A stretch of 64,000 nucleotides of DNA, taken from NCBI RefSeq assembly GCF_019977735.1, contig NZ_AP025018.1, forward strand, positions 4,840,580 to 4,904,579. Direction: 5' to 3'. The notes beneath the pieces were generated by a model, which searched no databases, was not told the origin of the DNA, and was given only the letters and a program-made list of their open reading frames with translations. The position numbers were made by a program, and so were the translations under genes. Shown one piece after another: positions 20,701 to 29,953 of this stretch. This DNA comes from Calothrix sp. PCC 7716. GTDB taxonomy: Bacteria > Cyanobacteriota > Cyanobacteriia > Cyanobacteriales > Nostocaceae. Numbering within the stretch: position 1 is the first letter of the stretch; every line of letters begins with the position of its first letter.

Positions 20701-20957
20701 TGAAGTTGACTGACAAAGAGACTCTTTACAAAACAAGCATTAATATTCCCATTGATTTAGGTGCAGAAATGCACAAAGCTTGTGAAGAAATGGGAATAAA
20801 TATAACCTCTTTTGGAACTATTGCAATAAAAGAGGCGGTACTTAAATATAAAAGAGAAAAAGTTGAATACCTAGAGTTACAAACAAGGCTAAAAACTCTT
20901 GAAAATTTTTCTGTTGCCTCCACAGAATTAGCTTCAGAACAAAGGCACCAATGCTAA
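20701..20957 (+). CDS. Small hypothetical protein, possible ribbon-helix-helix type
   Basis: 85 residues from the ATG at 20701, just outside the IS. An upstream extension would start inside the IS and is rejected. It reads KTSINIPIDLGAEMHKACEE followed by an alpha-helical, charged C-terminal half. The short strand (TSINIPIDL) followed by two helices resembles CopG/RHH-type or plasmid-partition regulators, but I do not recognise a family. There is no convincing ribosome site. It belongs to the foreign segment that follows the IS. Confidence 0.45.
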
Positions 20958-21441
20958 ATTCGCTCGTCAGTGTGATGCCTCTGCAAAATATATAAGTCAC
21001 ACTTATACGGCAAATAAAATAACATATTAATAAGGCAATGGTTGCGCTAAGTTTCAACAAATACATTTTAGACGAGCCAAAAGTATAGGCGTAGCAATTA
21101 TTGTCAATCACGAAAGGTCGCATCTAACAAAAACTCAAGTAAACCTCAGTCGCTTAAATGAATTACTTATCAATGTTGGAAACATTGGTGACTCAAGCTC
21201 AAAATATTAACATCTTACCCTTTACTCCCGAATTTTGTTCGTTAATTTTCGTATGAAAGGAGGAATTTCGGTTATAACCAGTACAAATATTGAATGTATG
21301 CGCGCCAAACCCAGAAGTAAGTTTGTCTAGAAAGCCATGTGCTAAGAGTCGGTTTCATAATAGTCACAATATGAAGGCACAGAAGGAAGAAAAAATGAAC
21401 ATTTTGTGCCCACACAACCATCGGTGTGTAAAGGGTTAAAG
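20958..21441. other. Intergenic, nothing recognised
   Basis: Nearly 500 AT-rich bases with no supported gene. One short open stretch (ATG at about 21160, 32 codons) has no ribosome site and no recognisable similarity. Confidence 0.5.
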
Positions 21442-21780
21442 CTAGAGCGCCAGTCCAGTAGAAGGTATTGACGAATCAAACATACTATGTGTATACAAAA
21501 TTGTGAGTTTTAGCAGTGCATATGAATTAATGCTCATCGCTTAAAAAGCGTAAGCATTTCCCGTCTTTTATTATCCCAATCAATATCACTATATATATAC
21601 TGTTCAGATTGATTTCAAAACATTCAACCCATCATAATTTATAAATATTCATACTCAACACCAAAATCATAACAATACTTAAATACTATTTCCCCAAACA
21701 CAGCAAAAGCGGAGGGTGCGTTTATAAGCGCGCCGACGCTCCGGGCGCCTGGTTGCTCCCGTAAAACTCATGTAATAAAA
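21442..21780 (+). repeat. 339-bp inverted repeat, left arm
   Basis: Begins CTAGAGCGCCAGTCCAG and ends CATGTAATAAAA. The reverse complement of 23652-23990 matches it end to end without gaps, with about 22 mismatches by eye. The two arms enclose the IS1182-type transposase remnant. The inner 27 bp (TCCCGTAAAACTCATG region) may be the true terminal repeat of the insertion sequence. Confidence 0.85.
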
Positions 21781-21869
21781 AAAACATTAACTTTGGTTGT
21801 AGTTGACAAAAGCTACATTTTTTAGTTCGGTTAAAGATAAGGAAAAATATTATTAGGAGTGCAGCGACT

Positions 21870-23467
21870 ATGCGTCCAGAAGTTTGGAACCCACCAGTAG
21901 AACTGTCAGTAGAAGAAGAAAAAATTGTAAAACGTATACGTAAAGCGAAATTATTTGTATTTTTGAGACTCCGACGCCATGAATTATTTGACATTGAATT
22001 TCAAGAAGAACTGGCAACAGTTTTTAAAGACAGTACTGTTGGATTATCGCCAGTACCACCCGCACAATTAGCTCTTGCAGTGATTTTACAAGCATATACG
22101 GGTGTTTCAGATGATGAGGCGTTCTTTTTGCAATTGAAATGGATAGAAGGTGGCAACTTGTTTTAGATTGTGTTGATTGTGAAAAATCACCTTTTGGGAA
22201 AGGAACATTTGTGAGATTTCGTGCCCTTCTAATATCAAAATCATTTGACAGAAGACTAGTAGAAAAAACAATTGAAATGGCAAAAAAATCATTCTTGTTT
22301 TGATTCACGTTCTTTAAAAGTAGCATTAGATTCAAGCCCACTTTGGGGAGCCGCACGGGTTGAAGATACATATAATTTATTGGGTCATGCACTCAGAAAA
22401 GCTTTATCCGTAATTGCTAAAGCTCAAGAGCTTTCTTTAGCAACAGTTGCTGTGAATGCAGGAGCAGAGATTATAACAGGAACCAGTTTAAAAGCAGCCT
22501 TAGATTTAGATTGGGATGACCCAACAGAACGTAAAGAAGCGCTATCTACAATATTAGAATCATTAAACTCAGTTGAGTCTTGGGTAGAGCAAAAAAATGA
22601 TTTGAGTTCGGAAATAAAAACTCAAGCAAAAAATAGTATTCAAGATGCAAGACAGATTGAAGCACAGGATGTTGAGGAGGCATTAGATGCTTCCCCAAAG
22701 CTGACTTGCATGTGTTGCTAAAAACAGACGTATTTCAATCTTATGATGAAGACATGCGCCACGGACGTAAAAGCCGTAGTCAAAAAGTTGATGGCTACAA
22801 ACGTCATATTCTTAAAGACTTAGATTTACAAATGATAAGGGCTGTTGGTGTAACGAGAGCGAATGAGCCAGAAGCATCTGTAACTTCAGATATTGAGTTT
22901 GATTTAAATCAACAGCAGTTGACAATTCAAGACATAAAAGAGTTACAAATTGACCGTGCATATTTAACTAGCGATTGGGTAAAAAAACGCGACGAGAATA
23001 TAACTATTATTTGTAAAGCATGGAAAGTTCAGAATGGTAAGTTTTTTGATAAAAATGCATTCGTTCTTGATTGGGAAAACTATTTGATTCGGTGCCCAAA
23101 TGGAGTGAGTTTACCCTTTTCTGAAGGGGCTATTATTCGCTTTCCCAAACACGAATGCGAGACTTGTACTCTGCGCCTTCAATGTACAGAAAGTAAAAAT
23201 GGTCGTAGTATCTCTATTCATCCAGATGAGTCTTTGCTCGTCGAATTAAGAGAGCGTCAAAAAACAGAAAGTGGACGTGCTAAACTCCGTGAACGGGTTA
23301 GCGTTGAACACAGCTTGGCTCACATTGGTCAGTGGCAAGGAGACAAAGCTCGTTACCGAGGATTACGTAAAAATCTTTTTGATCTTCGACGTATGGCTGT
23401 TATTCATAACCTCCACGTTCTGGCTCGCATGTCTGATAATAATACTAAACAAAATTTCTCGCTTTAA
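21870..23467 (+). pseudogene. IS1182-family transposase, frameshifted
   Basis: Three consecutive pieces in different frames make one IS1182-like transposase: 21870-22166 (LSPVPPAQLALAVILQAYTG), a shifted stretch from about 22140 (RWQLVLDCVDCEKSPFGKG, then the segment at 22272-22721 with FDSRSLKVALDSSPLWGAAR), and 22706-23467 (DEDMRHGRKSRSQKVDGYK, and ERVSVEHSLAHIGQWQGDK with the catalytic Glu). At least two frameshifts separate them, so it cannot make an active enzyme. It is enclosed by the 339-bp inverted repeats. Confidence 0.88.
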
Positions 23468-23651
23468 TCACATATTCTTTGTTTGAGTGACACTAATATG
23501 CCTTTTTATAAAGCAAGCAAAAACTATTAGTTCTTTGCTTAGTATCTGTGTGTTTGCTATTTGTTTTATTACTTTTAAAATTTACAGTTTTTATTAGTTA
23601 ACTAGCTTAATAAATTAAATTATTAAATACTAATCTTGTATAGATAAAATC

Positions 23652-23990
23652 TTTTATTACATCAGTTTTGCGGGACTGACCAGGCGCCCGGAGCGTCGGC
23701 ACGCTTAAAAACGCACCCTCCGCTTTTGTTGTGTTTGGGGAAATAGTATTTAAGTATTGTTATGATTTTGGTGTTGAGTATGAATATTTATAAATTATGA
23801 TGGGTTGAATGTTTTGAAATCAATCTGAACAGTATATATGTAGTGATGTTAATTGGGATAATAAAAGATGGGGAATACTCACCCTTTTTAAGCGACGAGC
23901 ATTAATTCATATGCACTGTTAAAACTCACAATTTTGTGTATACATAGTATGTTTTATTCGTCAATGCCTTCTACTGGACTGGCGCTCTAG
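23652..23990 (-). repeat. 339-bp inverted repeat, right arm
   Basis: Mirror of 21442-21780, same length. The outer end is GGCGCTCTAG at 23981-23990. The right arm ends 74 bp before the next gene and may therefore carry part of its promoter region. Confidence 0.85.
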
Positions 23991-24064
23991 GGTGCTGACT
24001 CGCGCTTTGTTTTCGGAGAATAATTTTTCACTTCAATCAACTAATACACAAAAGGTAAATTGTA

Positions 24065-26023
24065 ATGGTTGTAAAAGTTACAAGTAAATCAAAATTTCAA
24101 TCAAATCCAGATGATACCAGGGAGAGGCGCCTAGAAATTCTTAACTTGCTTGCCGAAGAAGATACGGTATGTTGCATAAAGTCTTCAAGATGCGGAATAT
24201 ATAAAGGCTTTCAGGATTTACCAATGCCCGATGCTTGGGTAATTTTCAATGATGGTGAGGTTCACGAACCAGTAAATCCTCTCTATTTGCTCAAGCAGCC
24301 GACGTGGCAAAAAGGAGGTAGGATATTAAGTAAAGAAAAAGGGCATGGAACTATTGTTGACGTGACTCCATTTTTGACGATTGTGGATTTGGATGTTGGT
24401 GAGCGCCATTCCTTTGAACATGGAAAGAATGATTTAGTGCAAGAGAGGAGGAGTGAGGGAGTGAGAGAGGGAGAGAGTCAGGGATTAATTAAAGGAGAGA
24501 AAAAACTAATAAATGATAAAAATCAATCATCTTCCCTCACTCCTAAATTAGCTAACCCCTTTGACATACCTAACGATTTAGATGGGGAAGCCCTATCCAA
24601 AAAGGAAGTAGAAGAACTCATTGAGCGAATTATTGAAAATTCTGATTCGATTAAGAGCTTGGGACTATTTGCCAAAAATTTTACCCGCTATGCTTTGGTG
24701 AAGATAGACGCGCGCTCTGGTTACAAAGCTTTTGGGTGTGATTCAATGAGCGCGTTCTTGGAAAAACATCACTCTTTATTTAAGAAAGCTTATTCTTCTC
24801 TTCAAAAGGAATGGCAAGCAGCTAGGCTTGAGTATGATTTAGGATTCAAAATTGGCACCCTACCAGAAATACAAGCGCGCGAGTTATATCCCTTAAAAGA
24901 CAACATTGAAAACTGTCGTAAAGCTTGGCACAGGGCTTGTGAGCTTGCATTAGAAGAGAATCGCAAGATTAAAAGCGCGGATATCGCTATCGCTGTAAGA
25001 GAAATTGCCCAGCTTCCACCACCGCCTAAGAAAATAAAAACCAAGTGCGGATGGGTTGCAGGTCCCAATGCCACACGCCACTATCGGGTAAAACTTTATG
25101 ACAAGGAGATAAATTTGCACGACACTTACGACAGTGCGGCGTGCGCGATTATCAATTTAGCTATTGCACGTGGACAGGCGCCCGAAGAATTGATAATCGA
25201 AGGCTTGCTTGGCGCCTTGGGTGAAGCACTTGGAGTTGGTAATGCCACTGCACTATATATAACTAAAAATCAAAAAACTAATAGTCTTTTTTCTAATATT
25301 CAGAACGAAAGCGCTTCAGGAGCGACCTTGACTTCATGTGAAGTTGTTGAGTCGGTGCCAAATAATACATCCAATTCAAACCAAGAAGAGTCTTTCATTG
25401 AACAAAAAAATTCTTCATTAGAGTCAAATGTTCCGCCCTCCGGGTTCGCCAGTTTGCCGCACAACGCCACTCTCCTCAACGGGGGGAACCCCCGCACGGA
25501 GGTGGCTCCGGAAACCGAGACGCGGCAACTGGACTCACCGCCCAGTGAGACAGAAATTTTTGAAGCTGAAGTTATTGAAGAAAGTTCCGGGTTGGTAAAA
25601 AGCGCAGGCGAGAAAAAAACCTCACCTGAAGTAGCGCGCATAATTGAGGCATATGAGAACAGTGGCGTAATACCGAGTCCGATTGAATTAAAACAGTGGG
25701 CAAATGAGGTAATTGGGGATACTGTCAGTCATTACCGTAAATCAGGAAGGATACTGTATACAGCACCTAACGATGTTGATTATGGATTTATCACTTATCT
25801 TGCGAAGAGACTAAAAAACCAGGAGAATACTGCTGGCGCCAGCGCTTGGATTAGAGCAATGGAAAAAGACCCTGGACGATGGCAAGAGCTTTCTGAATGC
25901 GTCACCCAATGGCGAAAAGAACAATTTCTCAGCAGCGAAGAAGGGAAAGTAGCAAAGCGCGTTTACAACAAAGCATCTGGTTCAATTTTAAGCGATTACG
26001 AAGATTTAGGAATTTTTGATTAA
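24065..26023 (+). CDS. Element-borne protein with ParB/KorB-like helical module, function unknown
   Basis: 652 residues. The N-terminal 115 form a beta-rich region (CIKSSRCGIYKGFQDLPMPD) that I do not recognise. Residues about 205-325 (YKAFGCDSMSAFLEKHHS, a conserved LPEIQARELYPL turn, then RKAWHRACELALEENRK and SADIAIAVREIA) follow the layout of the ParB/KorB-like DNA-binding segments in plasmid and phage proteins: recognition helix, LP-x-s-x-x-R-x-L-x-P-L, then a helix bundle. The C-terminal region is helical. Between them, residues about 460-492 are translated from a short mobile repeat. The next gene follows within 8 bp. A replication or partition role on a plasmid-like element is my guess. 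Confidence 0.5.
   Translation: MVVKVTSKSKFQSNPDDTRERRLEILNLLAEEDTVCCIKSSRCGIYKGFQDLPMPDAWVIFNDGEVHEPVNPLYLLKQPTWQKGGRILSKEKGHGTIVDVTPFLTIVDLDVGERHSFEHGKNDLVQERRSEGVREGESQGLIKGEKKLINDKNQSSSLTPKLANPFDIPNDLDGEALSKKEVEELIERIIENSDSIKSLGLFAKNFTRYALVKIDARSGYKAFGCDSMSAFLEKHHSLFKKAYSSLQKEWQAARLEYDLGFKIGTLPEIQARELYPLKDNIENCRKAWHRACELALEENRKIKSADIAIAVREIAQLPPPPKKIKTKCGWVAGPNATRHYRVKLYDKEINLHDTYDSAACAIINLAIARGQAPEELIIEGLLGALGEALGVGNATALYITKNQKTNSLFSNIQNESASGATLTSCEVVESVPNNTSNSNQEESFIEQKNSSLESNVPPSGFASLPHNATLLNGGNPRTEVAPETETRQLDSPPSETEIFEAEVIEESSGLVKSAGEKKTSPEVARIIEAYENSGVIPSPIELKQWANEVIGDTVSHYRKSGRILYTAPNDVDYGFITYLAKRLKNQENTAGASAWIRAMEKDPGRWQELSECVTQWRKEQFLSSEEGKVAKRVYNKASGSILSDYEDLGIFD
25441..25540. mobile_element. 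Short mobile repeat inserted in frame in a gene
   Basis: Starts CGGGTTCGCCAGTTTGCCGC and ends GCGGCAACTGGACTCACCG, the inverted form of the terminal words of the 6415-6470 insertion, with GC-rich internal stems (GGGGGGAACCCCC). It is clearly richer in GC than the surrounding gene and adds about 33 residues without stopping the frame. Confidence 0.7.
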
Positions 26024-26030
26024 AGTAAAA

Positions 26031-26621
26031 ATGACAAAATCTATAAATAACGAGCAGTTCAAGGAATATATGGCTATCCTTGAAGAGCATTACAGATGCG
26101 GAGTAAATAACTCTGTTAGCGAAGGACTTGTCAAAATGCGGCGCCTGGGTTACTGGGAAATGCTCAAGGAGTGTGATGTTGTGGAACTTAGAACGGGCGT
26201 AATAAATGCAATCTCAACTTTAAAATTCCTACCATCAGCACGGGATTTAAAAGAACTTTGCTACGGTGGTAAAAGTGACGAAATTCGGGCTTTTGAAAAG
26301 AATAGTAAATCCGCTAAGATTGCAGGATATCTTCAGGGAAGGGATGATTCTCTCGAACTTAAACTTAATATTGAAAACTGGAACTTAATTGCTTTAGCAT
26401 ATAAATCCGGTATTTCTAAAGCGCAAATTCTTGATTGTGTTAAGAATGGTAGGTCTTTGAAAGAAATCGTTTTAGCAGCCAGAAATCCACAAATTGATGC
26501 TGATAATTGTAAAGATATATGTGGTGATTTATTCAGTGGGAAGCGCGCCGCAACTGCCGACGATTATAAAGAAATAGCTCGTAATGCTTTACAAAGTTGG
26601 AAAGAAGAGGGTTTGACATGA
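26031..26621 (+). CDS. Hypothetical protein, possible helicase-loader-like
   Basis: 196 residues from the ATG at 26031, eight bases after the previous stop; the TTG at 26016 would overlap it. The helical N-terminal half ends in FLPSARDLKELCYG, reminiscent of the FPP(S/T)..EF..LC motif in phage replication-P and helicase-loader-like proteins. The similarity is weak and I do not assign a family. It forms an operon with the upstream gene and overlaps the next small gene by four bases (ATGA). Confidence 0.5.
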   Translation: MTKSINNEQFKEYMAILEEHYRCGVNNSVSEGLVKMRRLGYWEMLKECDVVELRTGVINAISTLKFLPSARDLKELCYGGKSDEIRAFEKNSKSAKIAGYLQGRDDSLELKLNIENWNLIALAYKSGISKAQILDCVKNGRSLKEIVLAARNPQIDADNCKDICGDLFSGKRAATADDYKEIARNALQSWKEEGLT

Positions 26622-26749
26622 TTGAAGATGCTCTCGACAGTAACGAAAAAAGCCCTCTGCCTTCGTCACGACTTATTAAGCATGGAGTACTTATTGAGGG
26701 CAAACACTGGGTAAATGATGCTTTCCCCATAGTAAGAAGCGCAACATAA
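26618..26749 (+). CDS. 43-residue hypothetical protein
   Basis: Starts at the ATG overlapping the previous stop (ATGA), so translational coupling is likely. It reads SRLIKHGVLIEGKHWVNDAF, which resembles the first helix-turn of excisionase-like proteins. Too short to assign. It is the third gene of the element operon. Confidence 0.4.
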   Translation: MIEDALDSNEKSPLPSSRLIKHGVLIEGKHWVNDAFPIVRSAT

Positions 26750-26757
26750 AAATTAAT

Positions 26758-27060
26758 TTGGAAGCAATCAGATACCCTAAGCATTCTACTGCACTTGCCA
26801 AACACCTAGATGGAGTTAAGTAGCCAGACAAAATTAATTACAAAAAAAATTGGCTTGAAATCTTTACTCAGCCTAGGACTCAAGATGTAATTATTTCTGT
26901 CCAGGTACTTACCACATACGAAGCTTTCTGCAAAACAGGTGTCATGTCCAGTGGAAAGGATGTACGTGGTCGAAACCGGATTTTAGAAAGCTTTCAGTGT
27001 CCTACCAAGATTGCTGCAAAGAAACCCGCATCAAAGGACGCGGGCGCCAATAACTATTAA
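26758..27060 (+). pseudogene. Degraded reading frame with one internal stop
   Basis: From TTG at 26758 the frame reads EAIRYPKHSTALAKHLDGVK, an amber stop, then about 77 more residues (NWLEIFTQPRTQDVIISVQV and onward) to TAA at 27060. The composition looks coding on both sides of the stop, so I read it as one decayed gene. No family recognised. Its last bases overlap the first CRISPR-like repeat. Confidence 0.35.
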
Positions 27061-27283
27061 TTCCACTTCCCGAAGGAAAGCGACTTGTTAATGATGGTGA
27101 ATGGGGTACTGGTGACTGTCAGTTTCCACTAATTCCACTTACCTAAAGGAAAGCAACAGAAAACGATAGTCGAGAGAAATACGTATATCAAATATCCCCA
27201 TTGAAAGTGACACTATTTTGATCTTGAATGCAATAATTTATACGATTGTTTCGATTAATTCTGCTTTTCTAAAGGAAAGCAAC
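27049..27283 (-). CRISPR. Degenerate CRISPR array remnant (three 36-nt repeats)
   Basis: On the minus strand three related 36-mers lie at 27248-27283, 27122-27157 and 27049-27084. The first two start GTTGCTTTCCTTTAG and end GAAAC, the usual ends of cyanobacterial CRISPR repeats. The third starts GTCGCTTTCC and has lost the GAAAC end. The gap between the second and third is 37 bp, a normal spacer length. The other gap is 90 bp, as if one repeat had been erased. No cas gene is in the window. Confidence 0.5.
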
Positions 27284-27659
27284 CCCTCGATTCTTAACTT
27301 TTACAATGCAAAGCGTCCAGAAGCGCTTTGCGAGGAATGCTAAAGTTTTACTCTGAAACTAACTATACAAGCAACACAAAAGCCCCAAAATAGGGGCTAG
27401 TGTACTATCGGGATAAAGCAATACGTTAATTTTTGCGCGCGTTTTTTCTTGGCTTTTCCTAGCCTCAGCCACCAACATCAGTTGCACAGCTTCAATTGCT
27501 ACCTTTTCCCAAAATATTACATTTTGTTACGCTTCCTTTATTTGGGGTATGATTTTGTCATCACAGCTTTTAGCTTAGAACCGCCAAATAACACTATTTT
27601 AGGTGCCTCGGCAAGTACCACTTCTGATAAAAAAAGCCGGATAGTGGTAAAACATGGTT
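27284..27659. other. Intergenic, nothing certain
   Basis: No supported gene. AAAGCCCCAAAATAGGGGCT (about 27380-27399) is a small hairpin. The right end is the junction with the cytochrome oxidase fragment. Confidence 0.45.
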
Positions 27660-28118
27660 CCCACCTTTATCTGGATTGAAAAATGCTGTACCAACGCTTA
27701 AATCAAACAGTAGCATTATGGCGCCTGCTGTTAATGCTGGTAATCCAAATAACTGAATAATTTGCGCGCTAAAAACTGCCCAAACGAACAGTGGCATTCG
27801 GAAGAACGTCATTCCCGGCGCCCTCATTTTGACGATGGTTGTAACAAAATTTACACCACCCATAATAGAAGATACGCCGGAAACTGCCACTGCAAGCAGC
27901 CAAATAAATTCACCGTTGATTAAATTACCAGTGGGGTTTTGGGTACTAACTGGGGGATAAGACCACCAACCAGCTTGTGCAGGTCCACCTGGTACAAAGA
28001 AGCTCACCATTAATAATAAACCCGCAACGGGTACCATCCAGAAAGCTGCTGCGTTAAGGCGAGGAAATGCCATATCGCGGGCGCCTATCATTAAGGGTAC
28101 GAGATAATTTGCAAATCC
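27660..28118 (-). pseudogene. ctaD: Internal fragment of cytochrome c oxidase subunit I (ctaD/coxA)
   Basis: The minus-strand frame 28184-27594 contains about 153 residues of haem-copper oxidase subunit I: GFANYLVPLMIGARDMAFPR, then PGGPAQAGWWSYPPVS, KMRAPGMTFFRMPLFVWAVF and FFNPDKGG. The matching part starts at the Gly codon 28116-28118 and stops near 27660. Flanking codons on both sides do not fit the family. About 110 N-terminal and 290 C-terminal residues are missing, including the last haem and Cu ligands. The fragment has no stop or shift, unlike a decaying gene. Its 5' junction is 70 bp from an XisF-like recombinase start, so I read it as one exon-like segment of a gene split by interruption elements. 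Called a pseudogene only for lack of a complete frame. Confidence 0.85.
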
Positions 28119-28188
28119 TACAAGTGATGGCTTTACAAGTCCATTTTTTATGGTAAACTGCTCTGACATTGAGTTTTGGGGCAAGTCG

Positions 28189-29568
28189 ATGCGAGTTGGT
28201 TATGTGAGAGTGTCAACAGGCGAGCAAGAAGATGCATTGGAGCAACAAACATATAGGATAAACAAAGCTGGTGCCGTGCTAATTTTCAGTGATATTGAAT
28301 CAGGCAGAAGCGACAATAGAAAGGAATTTAATAAGATGTTAACGATGTGCCGTGAGGGTCAAATAAAGGAAGTTATTGTAACTCGTGTTGACAGACTTGC
28401 AAGGTCAGTAATAACAATAAGTAAAACAATAGCTTTGTTCGAGGAATTACAGGTAAAGCTTATTATCCTTGATGCACCAGTTGATGATTCGTCGTCACCC
28501 TTCGGTTGGTTCTCATTAAATCAAATGGCAGGTTTGGCAGAATTTGAATCCAGATTACTGCAAAATAGAGTAAAGCATGGACTTGCATATTTCCGCGAAC
28601 AAAATAAAGCATGTCCACAACCACCGTTCGGCTATGTGAGAATTGATGAGAAATACGAACCAGATATGACTTTACATAAATCTGGTAAAACTAACTGGGC
28701 TATCGCGGCAGAAATCGTTGAATACTTCTTAGAGAATAAAGCATCGTTACGAAACACTGTCCAATATTTGAGCAAGAAATATAATGTTAAGTTTTCACCA
28801 CCAGGACTACGTGGTTGGTTCAGAAATCCTGTATTAAGAGGTCACACTCGCTACGGTGTTAGAAAAAGCCGCATAGATTCTTCAAAGTGGGATATCCGAG
28901 AAGATACTCACACAGCTTTAATGTCAAAGGAAGTTTATGAACAGATTGAAGCGCAGTTATCAGATAATAAGAATCTTTGGGGGAAAAATTTTGAAGGTGG
29001 TAATAATAGAAACAGCATTAGTCGCTATTTATTGTCAGGGCAAATAATCTGTGGTTCTTGCGGATACAAGTGCTATGTTCACGACCGAAAAAAAACTAAT
29101 GGAATCCGTTGTAAACGTCGAAGAATTTACGGTGATGCAGAATGTGATAATAAAACAGGGGTTCCATTAAAGAAGGTTATCGAAGCTGTTGATAGTGCTT
29201 TAACAGCAAAAGCTATTGAATTAAAAAATTACACTATCAACAATCAACCAAGTATCGAAGAAACACCTGAGATTATTGAATTAAAGACTCGGTTAGAAAG
29301 TTTACAGAGAATGCCACAGGATGAAATTATTGAGGATGCGGTACGCAGAACGATATTAAAAATTCAACAGATACAACAAAAGAATACTCATGGTGTAACT
29401 GTCAGTAATCACTTAATAAATCAACTCAAGGAATCGTTTCATGATTACGAATTCTTCAAGACTCTTCCGGACGAAGTTAAGAGCCAACTGTATAAAAAAT
29501 TCGTTAAACATGTCAAGGTTTTAAACGGCGATATTGTCGAGGTCGCGCTCGTTGACATATTGGGGTAG
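28189..29568 (+). CDS. XisF-like large serine recombinase
   Basis: 459 residues from the ATG at 28189; an upstream ATG at 28150 would extend into the oxidase junction. The resolvase domain (1-140) shows RVGYVRVSTGEQED with the catalytic Ser at about residue 9, and VTRVDRLARS with the active Arg pair. The recombinase domain follows (RNPVLRGHTRYG), then a zinc ribbon (ICGSCGYKCY ... CDN) and a C-terminal coiled coil. Proteins of this type (XisF of the Anabaena fdxN element) excise DNA from interrupted genes during heterocyst differentiation. The gene sits at the edge of its element, divergent from the ctaD fragment. XisH/XisI partners are not seen. Confidence 0.88.
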   Translation: MRVGYVRVSTGEQEDALEQQTYRINKAGAVLIFSDIESGRSDNRKEFNKMLTMCREGQIKEVIVTRVDRLARSVITISKTIALFEELQVKLIILDAPVDDSSSPFGWFSLNQMAGLAEFESRLLQNRVKHGLAYFREQNKACPQPPFGYVRIDEKYEPDMTLHKSGKTNWAIAAEIVEYFLENKASLRNTVQYLSKKYNVKFSPPGLRGWFRNPVLRGHTRYGVRKSRIDSSKWDIREDTHTALMSKEVYEQIEAQLSDNKNLWGKNFEGGNNRNSISRYLLSGQIICGSCGYKCYVHDRKKTNGIRCKRRRIYGDAECDNKTGVPLKKVIEAVDSALTAKAIELKNYTINNQPSIEETPEIIELKTRLESLQRMPQDEIIEDAVRRTILKIQQIQQKNTHGVTVSNHLINQLKESFHDYEFFKTLPDEVKSQLYKKFVKHVKVLNGDIVEVALVDILG

Positions 29569-29679
29569 TAGCGACGGTTCAGCCATTATTTTAGTTTTCG
29601 TTTCAACATCAAGGTGTTTAATCTTTTGATACAACAAGCCAAGTCTTAGAAGCGCTTCCGGCAATGTTTCTTTTTTCAT
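29521..29679 (-). CDS. Possible 52-residue protein overlapping the recombinase 3' end
   Basis: ATG at 29679 opens MKKETLPEALLRLGLLYQKI and runs antisense into the last 48 bp of the recombinase gene. The codons outside the overlap look coding, with a helical, charged product. No family recognised and no strong ribosome site. Confidence 0.3.
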   Translation of the reverse strand: MKKETLPEALLRLGLLYQKIKHLDVETKTKIMAEPSLLPQYVNERDLDNIAV

Positions 29680-29953
29680 GCAAACAACAGTGATTATTTT
29701 ATATGAAATATTAGCATAGAGATTTTTTTGAAGTATATCGTAGCAAACAATTTTAGATATTAGAACAAAAACTGTGACATCTCAAATATCGTTTAGGAGA
29801 TATTTCTGGCACAGAGAGACCGTCAAATGAGATACGCTGGGTTTTAACCTGTTTATAAAACTAATTGTAAAGAAGAGTTAAGTTTTGCAGAAAATAGAGG
29901 AAAATTGCTAGAAACAAGGTAGCAGCAGAAACAATGCTGTCCTGGCAACAAGC
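29680..29953. other. Intergenic upstream of the sigma-like gene
   Basis: About 270 bp without a gene. AT-rich, and must contain the promoter of the operon starting at 29954. No clear element visible. Confidence 0.4.
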
